A DNA stretch of 64,000 nt, taken from Ferruginibacter sp. (GTDB taxonomy: Bacteria > Bacteroidota > Bacteroidia > Chitinophagales > Chitinophagaceae). The stretch's first letter is position 1. Every line of letters begins with the position of its first letter. The notes under the pieces were generated by a model that had not been told where the DNA came from, did not search any database, and saw nothing but the letters and a program-made list of their open reading frames with translations. Below, piece by piece: positions 25,995-36,372 of the stretch. The position numbers were made by a program, and so were the translations under genes. The DNA lies in assembly GCF_028288465.1 (NCBI RefSeq), contig NZ_JAQBNR010000068.1:1-64000 (forward strand), in the 5' to 3' direction.

Positions 25995-28445
25995 ATGATA
26001 AAAAACCATTTCAAAACAGCCTGGAGAAGTTTTCGCAAAAACAAAGTTTTTTCGGCGATCAATATTGTTGGCCTTGCAATCGGAATCAGTGCGTCATTGG
26101 TTATTTTTTTGATCGTTGATTACGATTATAGTTTTAATACATCGGTCAAAGATGGCGACCGCATTTACAGGGTGGTGAGTAATTTTTCTTTTTCCGGGGA
26201 AGCCTATCATAATTCGGGTGTGCCCATACCGATGGGAGACGCCGTGAGAAAAGAACTGACGGGTATTGATAAGGCAGCACCTTTTAATACCATGGATGAT
26301 GCTGCCAAGATAAGTGTGCCCGTAGCCGGTAAACAGGAACCTGTTGTATTTAAAAAACAAAAAAATATTGTGTTCGCAGATTCAGGCTATTTTAACCTGA
26401 TCGATTATACATGGGTTGCAGGTACTGCCAATACATCTTTACAGGCGCCATCACAGGTGGTACTTACAACCTCCGCCGCAGCCTTGTATTTTCCTCAACT
26501 AACACCCGACAAGATTGTAGGAAGGGAATTGTATTTTAATGACACGGTGCTTACCACTGTAACGGGTGTGGTGAAAGACCTTACTTACAATACCGATTTT
26601 AATTTCAACGTATTTATATCAAGGGCTACGCTTGAAAAAACAAGTCTTAAACCATTTGACTGGGCTGAGTGGAACAACACCAGTGGTTCATCACAATTGC
26701 TGGTAAAATTATCTGCCGGTTCAACCAGGGCGCAGGTAGAAAGCCGTGTTAAAACACTGTACGAAAAATACCATAAGAAAGATCCCAATGATCATAGCAT
26801 TACCAGTCATGCACTGCAACCTCTAAGCGACCTGCATTACAATGCAGACTATGGCGGATATGATCTGCCACTCAGCAATAAACCAACCTTGTATGGTTTG
26901 CTGGCAGTTGCAGCCTTTTTATTGCTGCTGGCTTGTATCAACTTTATAAATCTTACCACCGCACAGGCTTCGCAAAGAGCAAAGGAGATTGGTGTACGTA
27001 AAACAATGGGCAGTTCAAAAAAACAATTGGTGTGGCAGTTTTTAAGCGAGACTTTTTTGCTGACATTTGTCGCCACCATTTTATCCATCATCATTGCGCC
27101 GTTGCTGTTAAAAGTATTTGCTGATTTTATTCCCCCGGGTTTACATTTTGATGTATCAGCACAACCGGGCATCATCATTTTTTTACTGCTGCTGATACCT
27201 GCTGTAAGTATTTTGTCGGGCTTTTATCCGGCCATGGTATTATCGGCTTATCAGCCGGTGCTGGTATTAAAGAACCAGTCGAATACAGGCAAAGGAAGGT
27301 CACGCAATGCCTGGTTACGCAAATCATTAACGGTATCTCAATTCGTAATTGCTCAGGTGTTTATTATCGCTACCATACTGGTAAGTAAACAAATACAATT
27401 TTCATTGACCAAGGACATGGGTTTTAAAAAAGAATCCATGGTACTTACACAAACAAATTTTTATGATACTTCGAAACAAAAAAAATATGTACTGTCCGAA
27501 AAGATAAAAGCTATACCTGCTGTGGCAGGCATCAGTATAAGCACCAACCCGCCCTCATCAAACAGTACCTGGAGTGGCACCATGAAATATAAAGATGGCA
27601 AAAAAGAAATAGAGACGGACGTGCAGCAAAAATTTGCAGATACTGCTTACCTGCATCTTTACCATTTGAAATTATTGGCAGGTACTAACTATCCATATTC
27701 AGATTCGGTGAATGCATTTTTGATCAACGAAACTTACCTGCACATACTTGGCTTTCAAAACCCGGCAGATGCCATTGGAAAAGAGATTGAATGGAGCAAT
27801 AAAAAGATACCCGTTGCCGGGGTAGTAGGGGATTTTAACCAGCAGTCTTTACGTGAACCCGTTAAGCCACTTGTTTTAGCTTGCAATCCGGGATGGCAGC
27901 GCACTTTAAATATTGCCCTGTACCCGCAAACGGCTCCCGGCGACTGGAAAAAAGCCATCAGCAAAATGGAACTTGCGTGGAAAGAAGTGTATCCGGGAAC
28001 CGATTTTGAATACAGTTTTTTAGATGAAGACATTGCTAAGTATTATAAGGCAGAACAAAACATTTCCCGCTTATTGATGTGGGCAACAGGGCTTGCTATT
28101 TTTATCAGTTGCCTGGGTTTGCTGGGCCTGGTGATTTACATCACCAACCAGCGTACAAAGGAAATCGGAATAAGAAAAACAGTAGGGGCAACCGTAACAC
28201 AAATCGTCAAGCTCTTGTCCAAAGATTTTTTACGGCTTGTTATCATTGCTTTTGTGATTGCGGTACCCATCACCTGGTGGGGCTCTGTTCAATGGCTCAA
28301 CAACTTTGCTTATAAAACGGATATCAGTGTGTGGATATTTTTAGCAGGAGGGATGATTATGTTTTTAATGGCGCTGCTGATACTGTGCATCAGGAGCTTC
28401 CAGGCTGCAACAGTGAACCCGGTTAAAAGTTTGAGGAGTGAGTGA
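25995..28445 (+). CDS. Duplicated FtsX/MacB-type ABC permease, array copy 10
   Basis: An 816-aa permease starting MIKNHFKTAWRS. First periplasmic domain: LQPLSDLHYNADYG form. FtsX block 1: ACINFINLTTAQA and RAKEIGVRKTMGS near residue 313. Block 2: CLGLLGLVIYIT and RTKEIGIRKTVGAT near 705. Both blocks carry Thr where most copies have Val or Leu after RK. The last TM segment ends in a CIRSFQAATVNPVKSLRSE tail rather than TVSFQA. The preceding 192 bp contain a CTTAACACTTTACCGG leader-like sequence and no cassette. Confidence 0.92.
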   Translation: MIKNHFKTAWRSFRKNKVFSAINIVGLAIGISASLVIFLIVDYDYSFNTSVKDGDRIYRVVSNFSFSGEAYHNSGVPIPMGDAVRKELTGIDKAAPFNTMDDAAKISVPVAGKQEPVVFKKQKNIVFADSGYFNLIDYTWVAGTANTSLQAPSQVVLTTSAAALYFPQLTPDKIVGRELYFNDTVLTTVTGVVKDLTYNTDFNFNVFISRATLEKTSLKPFDWAEWNNTSGSSQLLVKLSAGSTRAQVESRVKTLYEKYHKKDPNDHSITSHALQPLSDLHYNADYGGYDLPLSNKPTLYGLLAVAAFLLLLACINFINLTTAQASQRAKEIGVRKTMGSSKKQLVWQFLSETFLLTFVATILSIIIAPLLLKVFADFIPPGLHFDVSAQPGIIIFLLLLIPAVSILSGFYPAMVLSAYQPVLVLKNQSNTGKGRSRNAWLRKSLTVSQFVIAQVFIIATILVSKQIQFSLTKDMGFKKESMVLTQTNFYDTSKQKKYVLSEKIKAIPAVAGISISTNPPSSNSTWSGTMKYKDGKKEIETDVQQKFADTAYLHLYHLKLLAGTNYPYSDSVNAFLINETYLHILGFQNPADAIGKEIEWSNKKIPVAGVVGDFNQQSLREPVKPLVLACNPGWQRTLNIALYPQTAPGDWKKAISKMELAWKEVYPGTDFEYSFLDEDIAKYYKAEQNISRLLMWATGLAIFISCLGLLGLVIYITNQRTKEIGIRKTVGATVTQIVKLLSKDFLRLVIIAFVIAVPITWWGSVQWLNNFAYKTDISVWIFLAGGMIMFLMALLILCIRSFQAATVNPVKSLRSE

Positions 28446-28778
28446 GATGTCTGATGTCCGATGTTTTGATGTCTGATTTTGGGTGTTCAATTTTTTGATG
28501 GCTATTTTTTAAGTCAGGTGTGGGATTGCAAATACCTGATAGTTTTCAGCTCCATCGAAGCTACCTCTCTGTAGAATGTGAACATTGTTTTTTTATATTT
28601 AACTCCGTGGGAGTTTCCGTTTTTTTGAAAATGATTACAAATAAAACAAATGCTGTAGCAAATTGAAGAAGAGTACCACAAGGCTGAAAATGTACAAGGG
28701 AGTGACACAACGATGATGACCATGGCTGTGTTTTTAGCCTGTAGAAAAAAGATACATAACGCAATAAAAGTTTAAAAG
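28446..28778. other. 333-bp gene-free stretch with interspersed repeat
   Basis: Begins with GATGTCTGATGTCCGATG words (compare 11385-11410), continues A/T-rich, and includes a copy of the GTACAAGAG-type repeat at 28681-28750. Short - strand reading frames here (28514-28764) lie over repeat sequence and show no family resemblance. No sigma-54 cassette is present. Confidence 0.55.
28681..28750 (+). repeat. GTACAAGAG/ACAACGATG interspersed repeat, copy 2
   Basis: AGGCTGAAAATGTACAAGGG, AGTGACACAACGATGATG and TTTTTAGCCTGTAGA with an A-run. It matches 11671-11736 in order and spacing, and like that copy ends about 30-40 bp before a start codon. Confidence 0.5.
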
Positions 28779-31217
28779 ATGATAAGAAATTATTTCAAAA
28801 TAGCCTGGAGAAATTTGTTGAAAAACAAAGCCTTCTCTGTCATTAATATTATCGGCCTTGCATCGGGCCTGGCTTGTTTTATTTTGATTGCGTTATATGT
28901 GGCGGATGAACTGAGCTATGACCGCTTTAATGAAAAAGCAAACCGTATTTACCGGGTGAATACGGATATTGTTTTTGGTGGGACCAACCTGCATATGGCC
29001 ACCACCTGCGACCCGATGGGCGCCACGTTAAAAAGAGACTATCCACAGGTGGAAGAATATGTTCGGTTTTACAATTCAAACGGATCCAAGCTATTAAGAA
29101 AAGGCAATGAATTTATCCATGAAACGAATGTGGTGCATGCAGATTCTACGCTGTTCGATGTGTTTACCTTGCCAGCTGTAGCCGGTAATACGAAGACGGC
29201 GTTGAACGAGCCAAACACCGTGGTGATCAATGCTTCAACGGCCATGAAATATTTTGGCACCACCGATGCTGTTGGTAAAACCATTGAAACCAATGAAAAC
29301 AACAGCACTTTATACAGGGTAACGGCTGTTATAAAAGACATACCACACAACGCCCATTTTAATTTTGATTTTATTTTTTCGATGGACAATGTGCAGTACG
29401 ATTTTGGCAACTATTTAAGTTGTAATCACCAGACCTATATCGTGCTGAAGGAAGGTACCGATTATAAAGTATTTGAGAAAAACTTTGCGCAGGTAGCCGA
29501 GAAATATGTGCTGCCACAGGCCAGTCAATTTTTGAATATTAGTTCACTGGCTGATTTTAAAAAAGCCGGCAATAAATTAGACTATACCCTGATGCCACTG
29601 ACAGATATTCATCTTCATTCCGATCGCAGTCCGGAGCTGGGTATTAATGGCAGCATAGAGTATGTGTACATTTTTTCAGCCGTGGCTTTTTTTGTGTTGC
29701 TATTGGCTTGTGTCAATTTTATGAATCTTTCTACGGCCCGTTCAGCTGGCAGGGCAAAGGAAGTAGGCATGCGGAAAGTGATGGGCACGCAAAGGAAATC
29801 GCTGATTGGACAATTCCTTACCGAGTCTGTTTTAATGACTTTTGTTTCCTTGTTACTCGCCCTGGCGATCGCTGCTTTTTGCATGAAATATTTTAATGAG
29901 TTATCCGGTAAAAGCCTTGCTATTACTGACTTGCTGCGGCCTGGTTACCTGGCATTTTTAATATTGCTGCCGCTTGCGGTTGGTATAATAGCAGGTGGTT
30001 ACCCGGCGTTTTATTTATCAGGCTTTAAGCCAATAACAGTATTAAAAGGAAAGGTAAATGCTGGCGTAAAAAAGAGCGGTTTAAGAAATGCGCTCGTTGT
30101 TATTCAATTCAGTACTTCTATTATCCTGATTGTTGGAACGATGGTGGTATATCGTCAGCTGAATTATATCCAGACAAAAAAACTGGGCTTTAATAAAGAC
30201 CAGTTGCTGATTGTTAACGGCACAGGTTCGCTTGGCAAGAACAGCGAAGTATTTAAAAATGAAGTTGCAAAAATGACCGGTGTAAACGGTGCCAGTGCTG
30301 CGGGGTTTTTGCCTGTTTCCAATTCTTCAAGAAGCGATTTAACTTACTCGAAGAGCGCCGTGATGGATTCTAAAAGCGGGTTGAACATGCAGACCTGGCG
30401 CATCGATTATGACTACATCAAAACGATGGGGATGGAGATTATACAGGGGAGAAATTTTTCAAAACATTTTGGAGCAGATTCCAGTGCTGTCATCATTAAT
30501 GAAAGTACGGCGGCATTGCTGGGATATAAAGACCCGGTTGGAAATAAGATTTATAGTTATGGGGATGGACAGTTTTCAAAGCAACTTTTTTCCTATAACA
30601 TTATCGGGATTGTGAAAAATTTTCACTACGAATCATTGCGGCAAACAGTAGCACCACTTTGTTTTCGTTTGGGTGATGCGGGCTGGGCTACTGCGTTTAA
30701 AGTTAGTACTGGAGATGTAAAAAGTTTGGTAGCTAACATAGAAACCGAATGGAAAAAATTGTCGCCGGCTATGCCTTTCAGCTACCAGTTTTTAGATGAC
30801 TCCTTTAATGAAATGTATAAGGTAGAACAGCGCACAGGCAAGCTGGGCCTGAGTCTTTCCATTGTGGCTATATTGATTGCCTGTCTTGGATTATTTGGCC
30901 TTGCTACTTACATGGCAGAACAACGCACCAAAGAAATGGGCGTACGGAAAGTACTGGGCGCTACTACAGAAAGCCTGGTGAAATTATTATCTGCTGACTT
31001 TTTACGGCTGGTTTTAATTGCATTGGTTGTAGCCGTTCCGGTTGCGTGGGCGTTGATGCATTTCTGGTTAAAAGATTTTGCTTTCCGCATCGACATGCCC
31101 TGGTGGGTATTTGTTGCGGCGGGTGTTTCGGCGATGCTGATTGCTTTGCTTACGGTGAGTTACCAGAGTATAAAAGCGGCGTTGACGAACCCGGTGAAGA
31201 GTTTGAGGAGTGAGTAG
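28779..31217 (+). CDS. Duplicated FtsX/MacB-type ABC permease, array copy 11
   Basis: An 812-aa permease starting MIRNYFKIAWRN. First periplasmic domain: LMPLTDIHLHSDRSPELG form, typical of the larger subgroup. FtsX block 1: ACVNFMNLSTARS and RAKEVGMRKVMGT near residue 309. Block 2: CLGLFGLATYMA and RTKEMGVRKVLGAT near 701. The second periplasmic domain keeps GRNFSKHFGADSSAVIINES and IVKNFHYESL, with Asn for the usual Asp. It ends NPVKSLRSE. Confidence 0.92.
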   Translation: MIRNYFKIAWRNLLKNKAFSVINIIGLASGLACFILIALYVADELSYDRFNEKANRIYRVNTDIVFGGTNLHMATTCDPMGATLKRDYPQVEEYVRFYNSNGSKLLRKGNEFIHETNVVHADSTLFDVFTLPAVAGNTKTALNEPNTVVINASTAMKYFGTTDAVGKTIETNENNSTLYRVTAVIKDIPHNAHFNFDFIFSMDNVQYDFGNYLSCNHQTYIVLKEGTDYKVFEKNFAQVAEKYVLPQASQFLNISSLADFKKAGNKLDYTLMPLTDIHLHSDRSPELGINGSIEYVYIFSAVAFFVLLLACVNFMNLSTARSAGRAKEVGMRKVMGTQRKSLIGQFLTESVLMTFVSLLLALAIAAFCMKYFNELSGKSLAITDLLRPGYLAFLILLPLAVGIIAGGYPAFYLSGFKPITVLKGKVNAGVKKSGLRNALVVIQFSTSIILIVGTMVVYRQLNYIQTKKLGFNKDQLLIVNGTGSLGKNSEVFKNEVAKMTGVNGASAAGFLPVSNSSRSDLTYSKSAVMDSKSGLNMQTWRIDYDYIKTMGMEIIQGRNFSKHFGADSSAVIINESTAALLGYKDPVGNKIYSYGDGQFSKQLFSYNIIGIVKNFHYESLRQTVAPLCFRLGDAGWATAFKVSTGDVKSLVANIETEWKKLSPAMPFSYQFLDDSFNEMYKVEQRTGKLGLSLSIVAILIACLGLFGLATYMAEQRTKEMGVRKVLGATTESLVKLLSADFLRLVLIALVVAVPVAWALMHFWLKDFAFRIDMPWWVFVAAGVSAMLIALLTVSYQSIKAALTNPVKSLRSE

Positions 31218-31363
31218 GAGCGACCGAGCCCCCCTGCCCCCCAAGGGGGGTGCCAGGTAAAGCTTACTGGGCGAAGATTTACTAGAAATTAAAAAGTAAA
31301 AATTAAAACGTCTCGACGGTAAAACAAAAATGATAAACGTCTAAACGCCTTTCGGCTACTACC

Positions 31364-33802
31364 ATGATAAAAAATTATTTTAAGATAGCTATCAGAACCT
31401 TAACAAAAAATAAGGCCTTCTCTTTAATTAATATCGTTGGTCTTGCGGTGAGCATGTCGGTTTGTTTGCTCATCATTAATATCTACGCTGATCAAAAAAG
31501 TTATGATCAGTTTCATGGCAATAAGGATCGCATTTACCGGGTGCTGACTTATGGTATTGGGGGCGATAATAGTAAAACAGCCAGTTCTGCTTTTCCGCTG
31601 GCAAAAAAACTACAACAGGATTATCCGGGTATTGAGCAGACAGCAAGCCTGGTGCGAAATATCGGTGGTGATATGTTGTACAAGGAAAAGGCGGCATCCG
31701 GCGGTGGCTATTTCGCTGATGGCCAACTGTTCAAAATAATGGATTTTAAACTGAGTAAAGGCGATGCTGCAACTGCCTTGCAAAATCCCTATTCTCTGGT
31801 GATCACAGAAGAGATCGCCAAAGAATTATTTAACAACGAAGACCCGATTGGTAAAGCGGTACAGTTTAATGATAAAGGTGTTAATCCCGGTGGCCCGGAA
31901 AAAGGAAACAAAGAAACCGCGTTTGGTATATTTACCATTACCGGTGTGCTGCAAAACGTGCCTGGTAAAACTCATTTGCCTTTTAAATTACTGGCATCCT
32001 TAAGCACTTTGCCAGCACTTGCCAATGAAAAGAAACTCGGCTTCGATGCAAATGACTGGGGCAATGTCTGGACCAATTATACATACGTATTGCTGGAAAA
32101 AACCAACACCAAAGCCAACCTGCAGGCTGATTTGAACCAGGTTGCAGCCATGCAATATCCAAAGGGGAGTGGCAGCCGTTTTGTTTTTAAAGCCCAGGCT
32201 TTAAATGAAATTACGCCCAGCAATCCGATAGGTAACGAAACGCATTTATCGATGCCTGTCGTCATGCTCCTGATTTTGAGTATTCTTGGTATGATCATTA
32301 TGTTCTCAGCCTGCCTCAATTATACCAACCTCTCTGTTGCAAGGGCTTTAACGAGGGCAAAGGAAGTCGGATTAAGAAAAGTTGCGGGTGCCACAAGGGC
32401 GCAGGTTTTCGCCCAGTTTATTTGCGAAGCAATTATCGTTTCACTTGCCGCTCTTGTATTGGCAGTGGTGATGTTAAAATTGCTGGCGATTGCTTTTACG
32501 GGTTTGTGGTTGAACCAATTTATCAACATCAGCTTTCAGCAAAGCCTGCCGTTGTTGCTGGTGTTTGTCGCATTTGCTGTGCTGATCGGTTTCATTGCCG
32601 GGCTGCTGCCTTCCATTTACATGGCCGCATTTAACCCCATTGTGATGATGAAAAACTTTGGTGGATTAAAATTATTTAAGCGATTAACCTTAAGAAAAGT
32701 ATTGCTGGTTACACAGTTTTGTGTGTCGCTGATTTTTATTATATCCACGGCGGTATTGTACCAGCAAACAAAACGCATTTTAAATTTCGATTATGGTTTT
32801 GATAAAAAAAATATAGTTGATGTTAGTTTATACAAGCTTGATAACTACCAGCGTTTTGCGCAGGCTATTGAAGGCAACAAGGATATTGGCGGCATTTCTG
32901 CCTGTTCGTTTATGCCCGCCACCGGCAGCAACAATGGCACCCGCATTTTTAAAGTGGAGCGGTCAAAAGACAGCATGGATGTGAGTTTCTTTGATGTAGA
33001 TGCAAAGTTCATTGATGTTTGGAGCCTGAAACTACTGGCCGGTAAAACATTTCCCGAAATGCCGGACACCAGTGGCGAACGATATATAATAGTCAACGAA
33101 ACTATGGTGAGGCGTTTCAACTATGGAACTCCCATCGCCGCTGTTGGACAAAAGATTTTAATAGATGGCAATACAGTAGAGATTGCCGGTGTGGTAAAAG
33201 ATTTTCAATTCCTGGATGTGTCACGCCCGATAGAAGCGTTGGTACTTCGTAACAGGCCCAAGGAGTTTGGCTATGCCAATATAAAAGTCAGCGGTCATCA
33301 CACATCTGAAACCATCGCCTTTTTGGAAAAGACCTGGAAAAAAGTAAACCCCAATGCAAAATTTGAGTACTCATTTTTAGATGAGCAGTTATTAATGACG
33401 CACTCTTTTTTAGTGGATGTGGCAAAGATTTTAGGTTTTCTTTCTTTGATGGCAGTGCTTATTTCCTCCTTTGGTTTACTGGGCATGGCGACTTACACGG
33501 CAGAAACCCGGGCGAAAGAAATCAGCATCCGCAAAGTGGTCGGATCAAGTGTGCCGCAGATTATTGTGCTGCTCTCCAAAGGCTATGCACAACTACTGCT
33601 GATAGCCATTATAATAGCGGTACCGCTTTCCTGGTATCTTAATAATATGTGGCTGCAATTTTTTGCCTACCGTGTCAGCGTGAGTGCCGGTATATTGCTG
33701 ATGAGTGTTGTGATGATGTTGCTGATCAGTATGGTGACGGTATTATCCCAATCATTGCGGGCGGCTTTTTCAAACCCTGTTGACAGTCTCAAGCCAGACT
33801 AG
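31364..33802 (+). CDS. Duplicated FtsX/MacB-type ABC permease, array copy 12 (NxINPS subgroup)
   Basis: An 812-aa permease starting MIKNYFKIAIRT. Together with copy 13 it forms a distinct subgroup. The first periplasmic domain ends ALNEITPSNPIG, and FtsX block 1 is ACLNYTNLSVARALTRAKEV, continuing GLRKVAGATRAQVFAQF, near residue 315. Block 2: SFGLLGMATYTA and RAKEISIRKVVGSS near 701. It carries a longer Gly/Pro-rich loop (NDKGVNPGGPEKGNKE) in the first periplasmic domain. It ends NPVDSLKPD, the least conserved C-terminus of the array. Its leader contains two AACGTCT(C/A) words. Confidence 0.91.
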   Translation: MIKNYFKIAIRTLTKNKAFSLINIVGLAVSMSVCLLIINIYADQKSYDQFHGNKDRIYRVLTYGIGGDNSKTASSAFPLAKKLQQDYPGIEQTASLVRNIGGDMLYKEKAASGGGYFADGQLFKIMDFKLSKGDAATALQNPYSLVITEEIAKELFNNEDPIGKAVQFNDKGVNPGGPEKGNKETAFGIFTITGVLQNVPGKTHLPFKLLASLSTLPALANEKKLGFDANDWGNVWTNYTYVLLEKTNTKANLQADLNQVAAMQYPKGSGSRFVFKAQALNEITPSNPIGNETHLSMPVVMLLILSILGMIIMFSACLNYTNLSVARALTRAKEVGLRKVAGATRAQVFAQFICEAIIVSLAALVLAVVMLKLLAIAFTGLWLNQFINISFQQSLPLLLVFVAFAVLIGFIAGLLPSIYMAAFNPIVMMKNFGGLKLFKRLTLRKVLLVTQFCVSLIFIISTAVLYQQTKRILNFDYGFDKKNIVDVSLYKLDNYQRFAQAIEGNKDIGGISACSFMPATGSNNGTRIFKVERSKDSMDVSFFDVDAKFIDVWSLKLLAGKTFPEMPDTSGERYIIVNETMVRRFNYGTPIAAVGQKILIDGNTVEIAGVVKDFQFLDVSRPIEALVLRNRPKEFGYANIKVSGHHTSETIAFLEKTWKKVNPNAKFEYSFLDEQLLMTHSFLVDVAKILGFLSLMAVLISSFGLLGMATYTAETRAKEISIRKVVGSSVPQIIVLLSKGYAQLLLIAIIIAVPLSWYLNNMWLQFFAYRVSVSAGILLMSVVMMLLISMVTVLSQSLRAAFSNPVDSLKPD

Positions 33803-33884
33803 ATTAATGGATAATTTTTTAATGGAGAATGGAGAATGTGACGTAATAATCGCCAAAGCCTTTTAACAGGAAATACAAATTTGT

Positions 33885-36269
33885 ATGATTAGAAACTATT
33901 TTAAAATCGCCTTACGGAGTTTGTGGAAACACCGGTTGTTTTCATTCATCAATATTGTTGGCCTGGCTGCTGGTATGGTGATCTGCATTATTGCGTTGGT
34001 TGATTTCAATAAGGCGTATAACTATGATACATTTCATCCGATGCCGGAACGTACTTACCGGATTATTACGGATGTAACATTTAAAGAAAATCAACGGGAA
34101 GCCTACGCCAGTACACCTTATCCGGTTGCAATACAATTAAAAAATAATTATCCTTTTATTGAGGCTGTCGTACATGTGGTGCCCGCAAAAAAAGTAGAAT
34201 TTGAAGCTGCAGGTAAGATATTAAAAACATCCACTTCTTTTGCTGATGCATCCTTTTTTAAGGTCTTCGGGTTTCAGTTGTTACTAGGTGCATTTAACGA
34301 TGCGCCGCATACCGCCGTGGTTACCGCCGAAACAGCCAGCCGCTTTTTTGGTACCGCCAATGCCGTTGGAAAGATATTGCATCATAAAGACTGGGGTGAT
34401 TTTTTAGTGACAGGAATTGTTGAAACGCCAGTTAAAAAATCTCATTTAGTCTTTGATCTGCTGGTTGCTTCCAGTACGATTACAGCGATTGAAAACAACG
34501 GTGCCAGCATTGCCGAAACAAATAACTGGACAAACCCATGGGCATCTTACACGTATGTGTTGTTAAAACAAGGAAGTGTAAAAAGTCAGCTGGATAAGGC
34601 CATTGGACAAGTGGCCAATATTTCTACATCAGCCATTGCGGCAAATAATGAACAGCGTTCTTTTGGTTACAGGGCTCAATTGCTGAATGACATCAATCCT
34701 TCCCGTGAAGACCTCTTGAATTTTCCTGCAGGAACTACTTACGGCAAGCTGCTGGTTGAAATAGGGATCGGGTTGATCACGCTGATACTGGCCGGGTTTA
34801 ATTATGTTAATCTTACATTGGCAAGATCACTTACCAGGTCGAAAGAAATTGGTTTGCGCAAAGTGATCGGTGCCGGGCCGGGGCAGGTGTTTGCCCAGTT
34901 TATTGTAGAATCTGTTTGCTTCTGTTTGCTGGCATTGTTGCTGTCTTTGATGGTGCTGGAGTTGTTGAAACCTATGAACGTTATCCAGGATGTTTTTAAA
35001 GATGCTCATCTTTCGGTGGCCTTTTATTCCATGTTGTTTTTATTTGCAATCATAGCAGGCATTGTTGCTGGCTGCATACCGGCAAGAATATTATCAGCCA
35101 TCCGTCCCGCGGTAGCGATAAAAGGACAAAAAGCATTGACGGTAATGAAAGGCATTACGATCCGCAAAGCACTGGTGGTAACACAATTTGCCATGTTACT
35201 CACCGGTATCATCTTTATGCTGGCCATGTACCAGCAACAAAAATTTATGGCTACAGCTGAATATGGTTTTGCTAAAAACAATATTTTAAATATTGAATTG
35301 TACGGAACCGATCATAAAAAACTGGCGAATGAACTGAAAAAAATTTCCGGCGTGGAGGAAATCGCAGCCACGTCTTACACACTTGGAATAAATGGAGGCA
35401 ACCAGCAAAGAGCTTTTCGTATAGAAAAAGATTTTTACTCATCAGCGGAAATACTTTCTGCCGATGAGCATTTTATTTCAGTAATGCAGTTACAGCTGGT
35501 CGCGGGAAATAATATATTGCCCGCAACAAATGATTCTGCGGGGAGTTCGGTGCTGATCAATGAACAGGCGGTTGCCCGGCTTCATTTTGACAATGCACAG
35601 TCAGCCGTCGGACAATTGATACGTTTAAGCGACAGCAGCAAAGTCCGCGTAGCCGGTGTGTTAAAAGATTTTCATTCCATGAGTATGTTCTTTCCGATTT
35701 TTCCCATGATCATCCGGGATGCCCCAACTTACTTTTCGGTACTGCAGGTAAAAGCAAATCCTGCTGTAAATGCAGACCATTTAAAAGCCTCTGTTGCGGC
35801 AATATGGAAGCAACTAAATCCTTACCAGGAGTTTACCGCGGAATGGTATGATAGGGCACTGTATGCTCATCATTTTCACGGAAGCGACCAGTTACTAATG
35901 GTGTTGTTGTGCAGCATTGTACTTTGTATCGCCTGTCTGGGTTTGTTGGGCATGGTGACCTATAGTTCAGAGATCAGAACAAAAGAAGTGGGTGTAAGAA
36001 AAGTAATGGGCGCCAAAATCATGCAGCTGCTGTTGCTGCTGTCAAAGGACTTTGTCTGGCTGTTGGTGATTGCAGGTTGTATAGCAGTGCCGGTTGGATA
36101 TATCGCAGCGCAATTATTTTTACACAACTTTACTTATCATGTAGCAGTTGGCGCCGGTACATTGCTAACCGGATTTTTTTCGATGCTGCTGGTTGGTGGC
36201 TTTACCATTGTGTGGCAAACGTTCCGGATAGCCATTCATAACCCAGTCGAGAGTTTGAGAGCTGAGTAA
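33885..36269 (+). CDS. Duplicated FtsX/MacB-type ABC permease, array copy 13 (NxINPS subgroup)
   Basis: A 794-aa permease starting MIRNYFKIALRS. It shares with copy 12 the segments LLNDINPSRE and LARSLTRSKEIGLRKVIGA, continuing GPGQVFAQF, near residue 304; these two adjacent genes probably arose by tandem duplication. Block 2: CLGLLGMVTYSS and RTKEVGVRKVMGAK near 683. The second periplasmic domain has VLINEQAVARLH and VLKDFHSMSM. It ends NPVESLRAE. Only 82 bp separate it from copy 12, supporting cotranscription. Confidence 0.91.
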   Translation: MIRNYFKIALRSLWKHRLFSFINIVGLAAGMVICIIALVDFNKAYNYDTFHPMPERTYRIITDVTFKENQREAYASTPYPVAIQLKNNYPFIEAVVHVVPAKKVEFEAAGKILKTSTSFADASFFKVFGFQLLLGAFNDAPHTAVVTAETASRFFGTANAVGKILHHKDWGDFLVTGIVETPVKKSHLVFDLLVASSTITAIENNGASIAETNNWTNPWASYTYVLLKQGSVKSQLDKAIGQVANISTSAIAANNEQRSFGYRAQLLNDINPSREDLLNFPAGTTYGKLLVEIGIGLITLILAGFNYVNLTLARSLTRSKEIGLRKVIGAGPGQVFAQFIVESVCFCLLALLLSLMVLELLKPMNVIQDVFKDAHLSVAFYSMLFLFAIIAGIVAGCIPARILSAIRPAVAIKGQKALTVMKGITIRKALVVTQFAMLLTGIIFMLAMYQQQKFMATAEYGFAKNNILNIELYGTDHKKLANELKKISGVEEIAATSYTLGINGGNQQRAFRIEKDFYSSAEILSADEHFISVMQLQLVAGNNILPATNDSAGSSVLINEQAVARLHFDNAQSAVGQLIRLSDSSKVRVAGVLKDFHSMSMFFPIFPMIIRDAPTYFSVLQVKANPAVNADHLKASVAAIWKQLNPYQEFTAEWYDRALYAHHFHGSDQLLMVLLCSIVLCIACLGLLGMVTYSSEIRTKEVGVRKVMGAKIMQLLLLLSKDFVWLLVIAGCIAVPVGYIAAQLFLHNFTYHVAVGAGTLLTGFFSMLLVGGFTIVWQTFRIAIHNPVESLRAE

Positions 36270-36310
36270 GTTAACGGATAATTTTTTAGTAGATAATTGA
36301 TAATGTAAGG
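36270..36310. repeat. GGATAATT/GATAATTGATAATG intergenic repeat
   Basis: TTAACGGATAATTTTTTAGT followed by AGATAATTGATAATG. A reduced version lies at 33803-33836, and a very similar one at 58580-58618 upstream of coaE. It shows that this repeat family is not confined to the permease array. Confidence 0.45.
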
Positions 36311-36372
36311 CATACAGATAAGACGAAATCGTCAGGGAACGTCCTCAAGAGATACGAGTCAAAATAAATTAT

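Noticed and set aside
28514-28764. Two short - strand frames upstream of permease copy 11
   Set aside because: They lie over A/T-rich DNA and the interspersed repeat, with no family match or start context.
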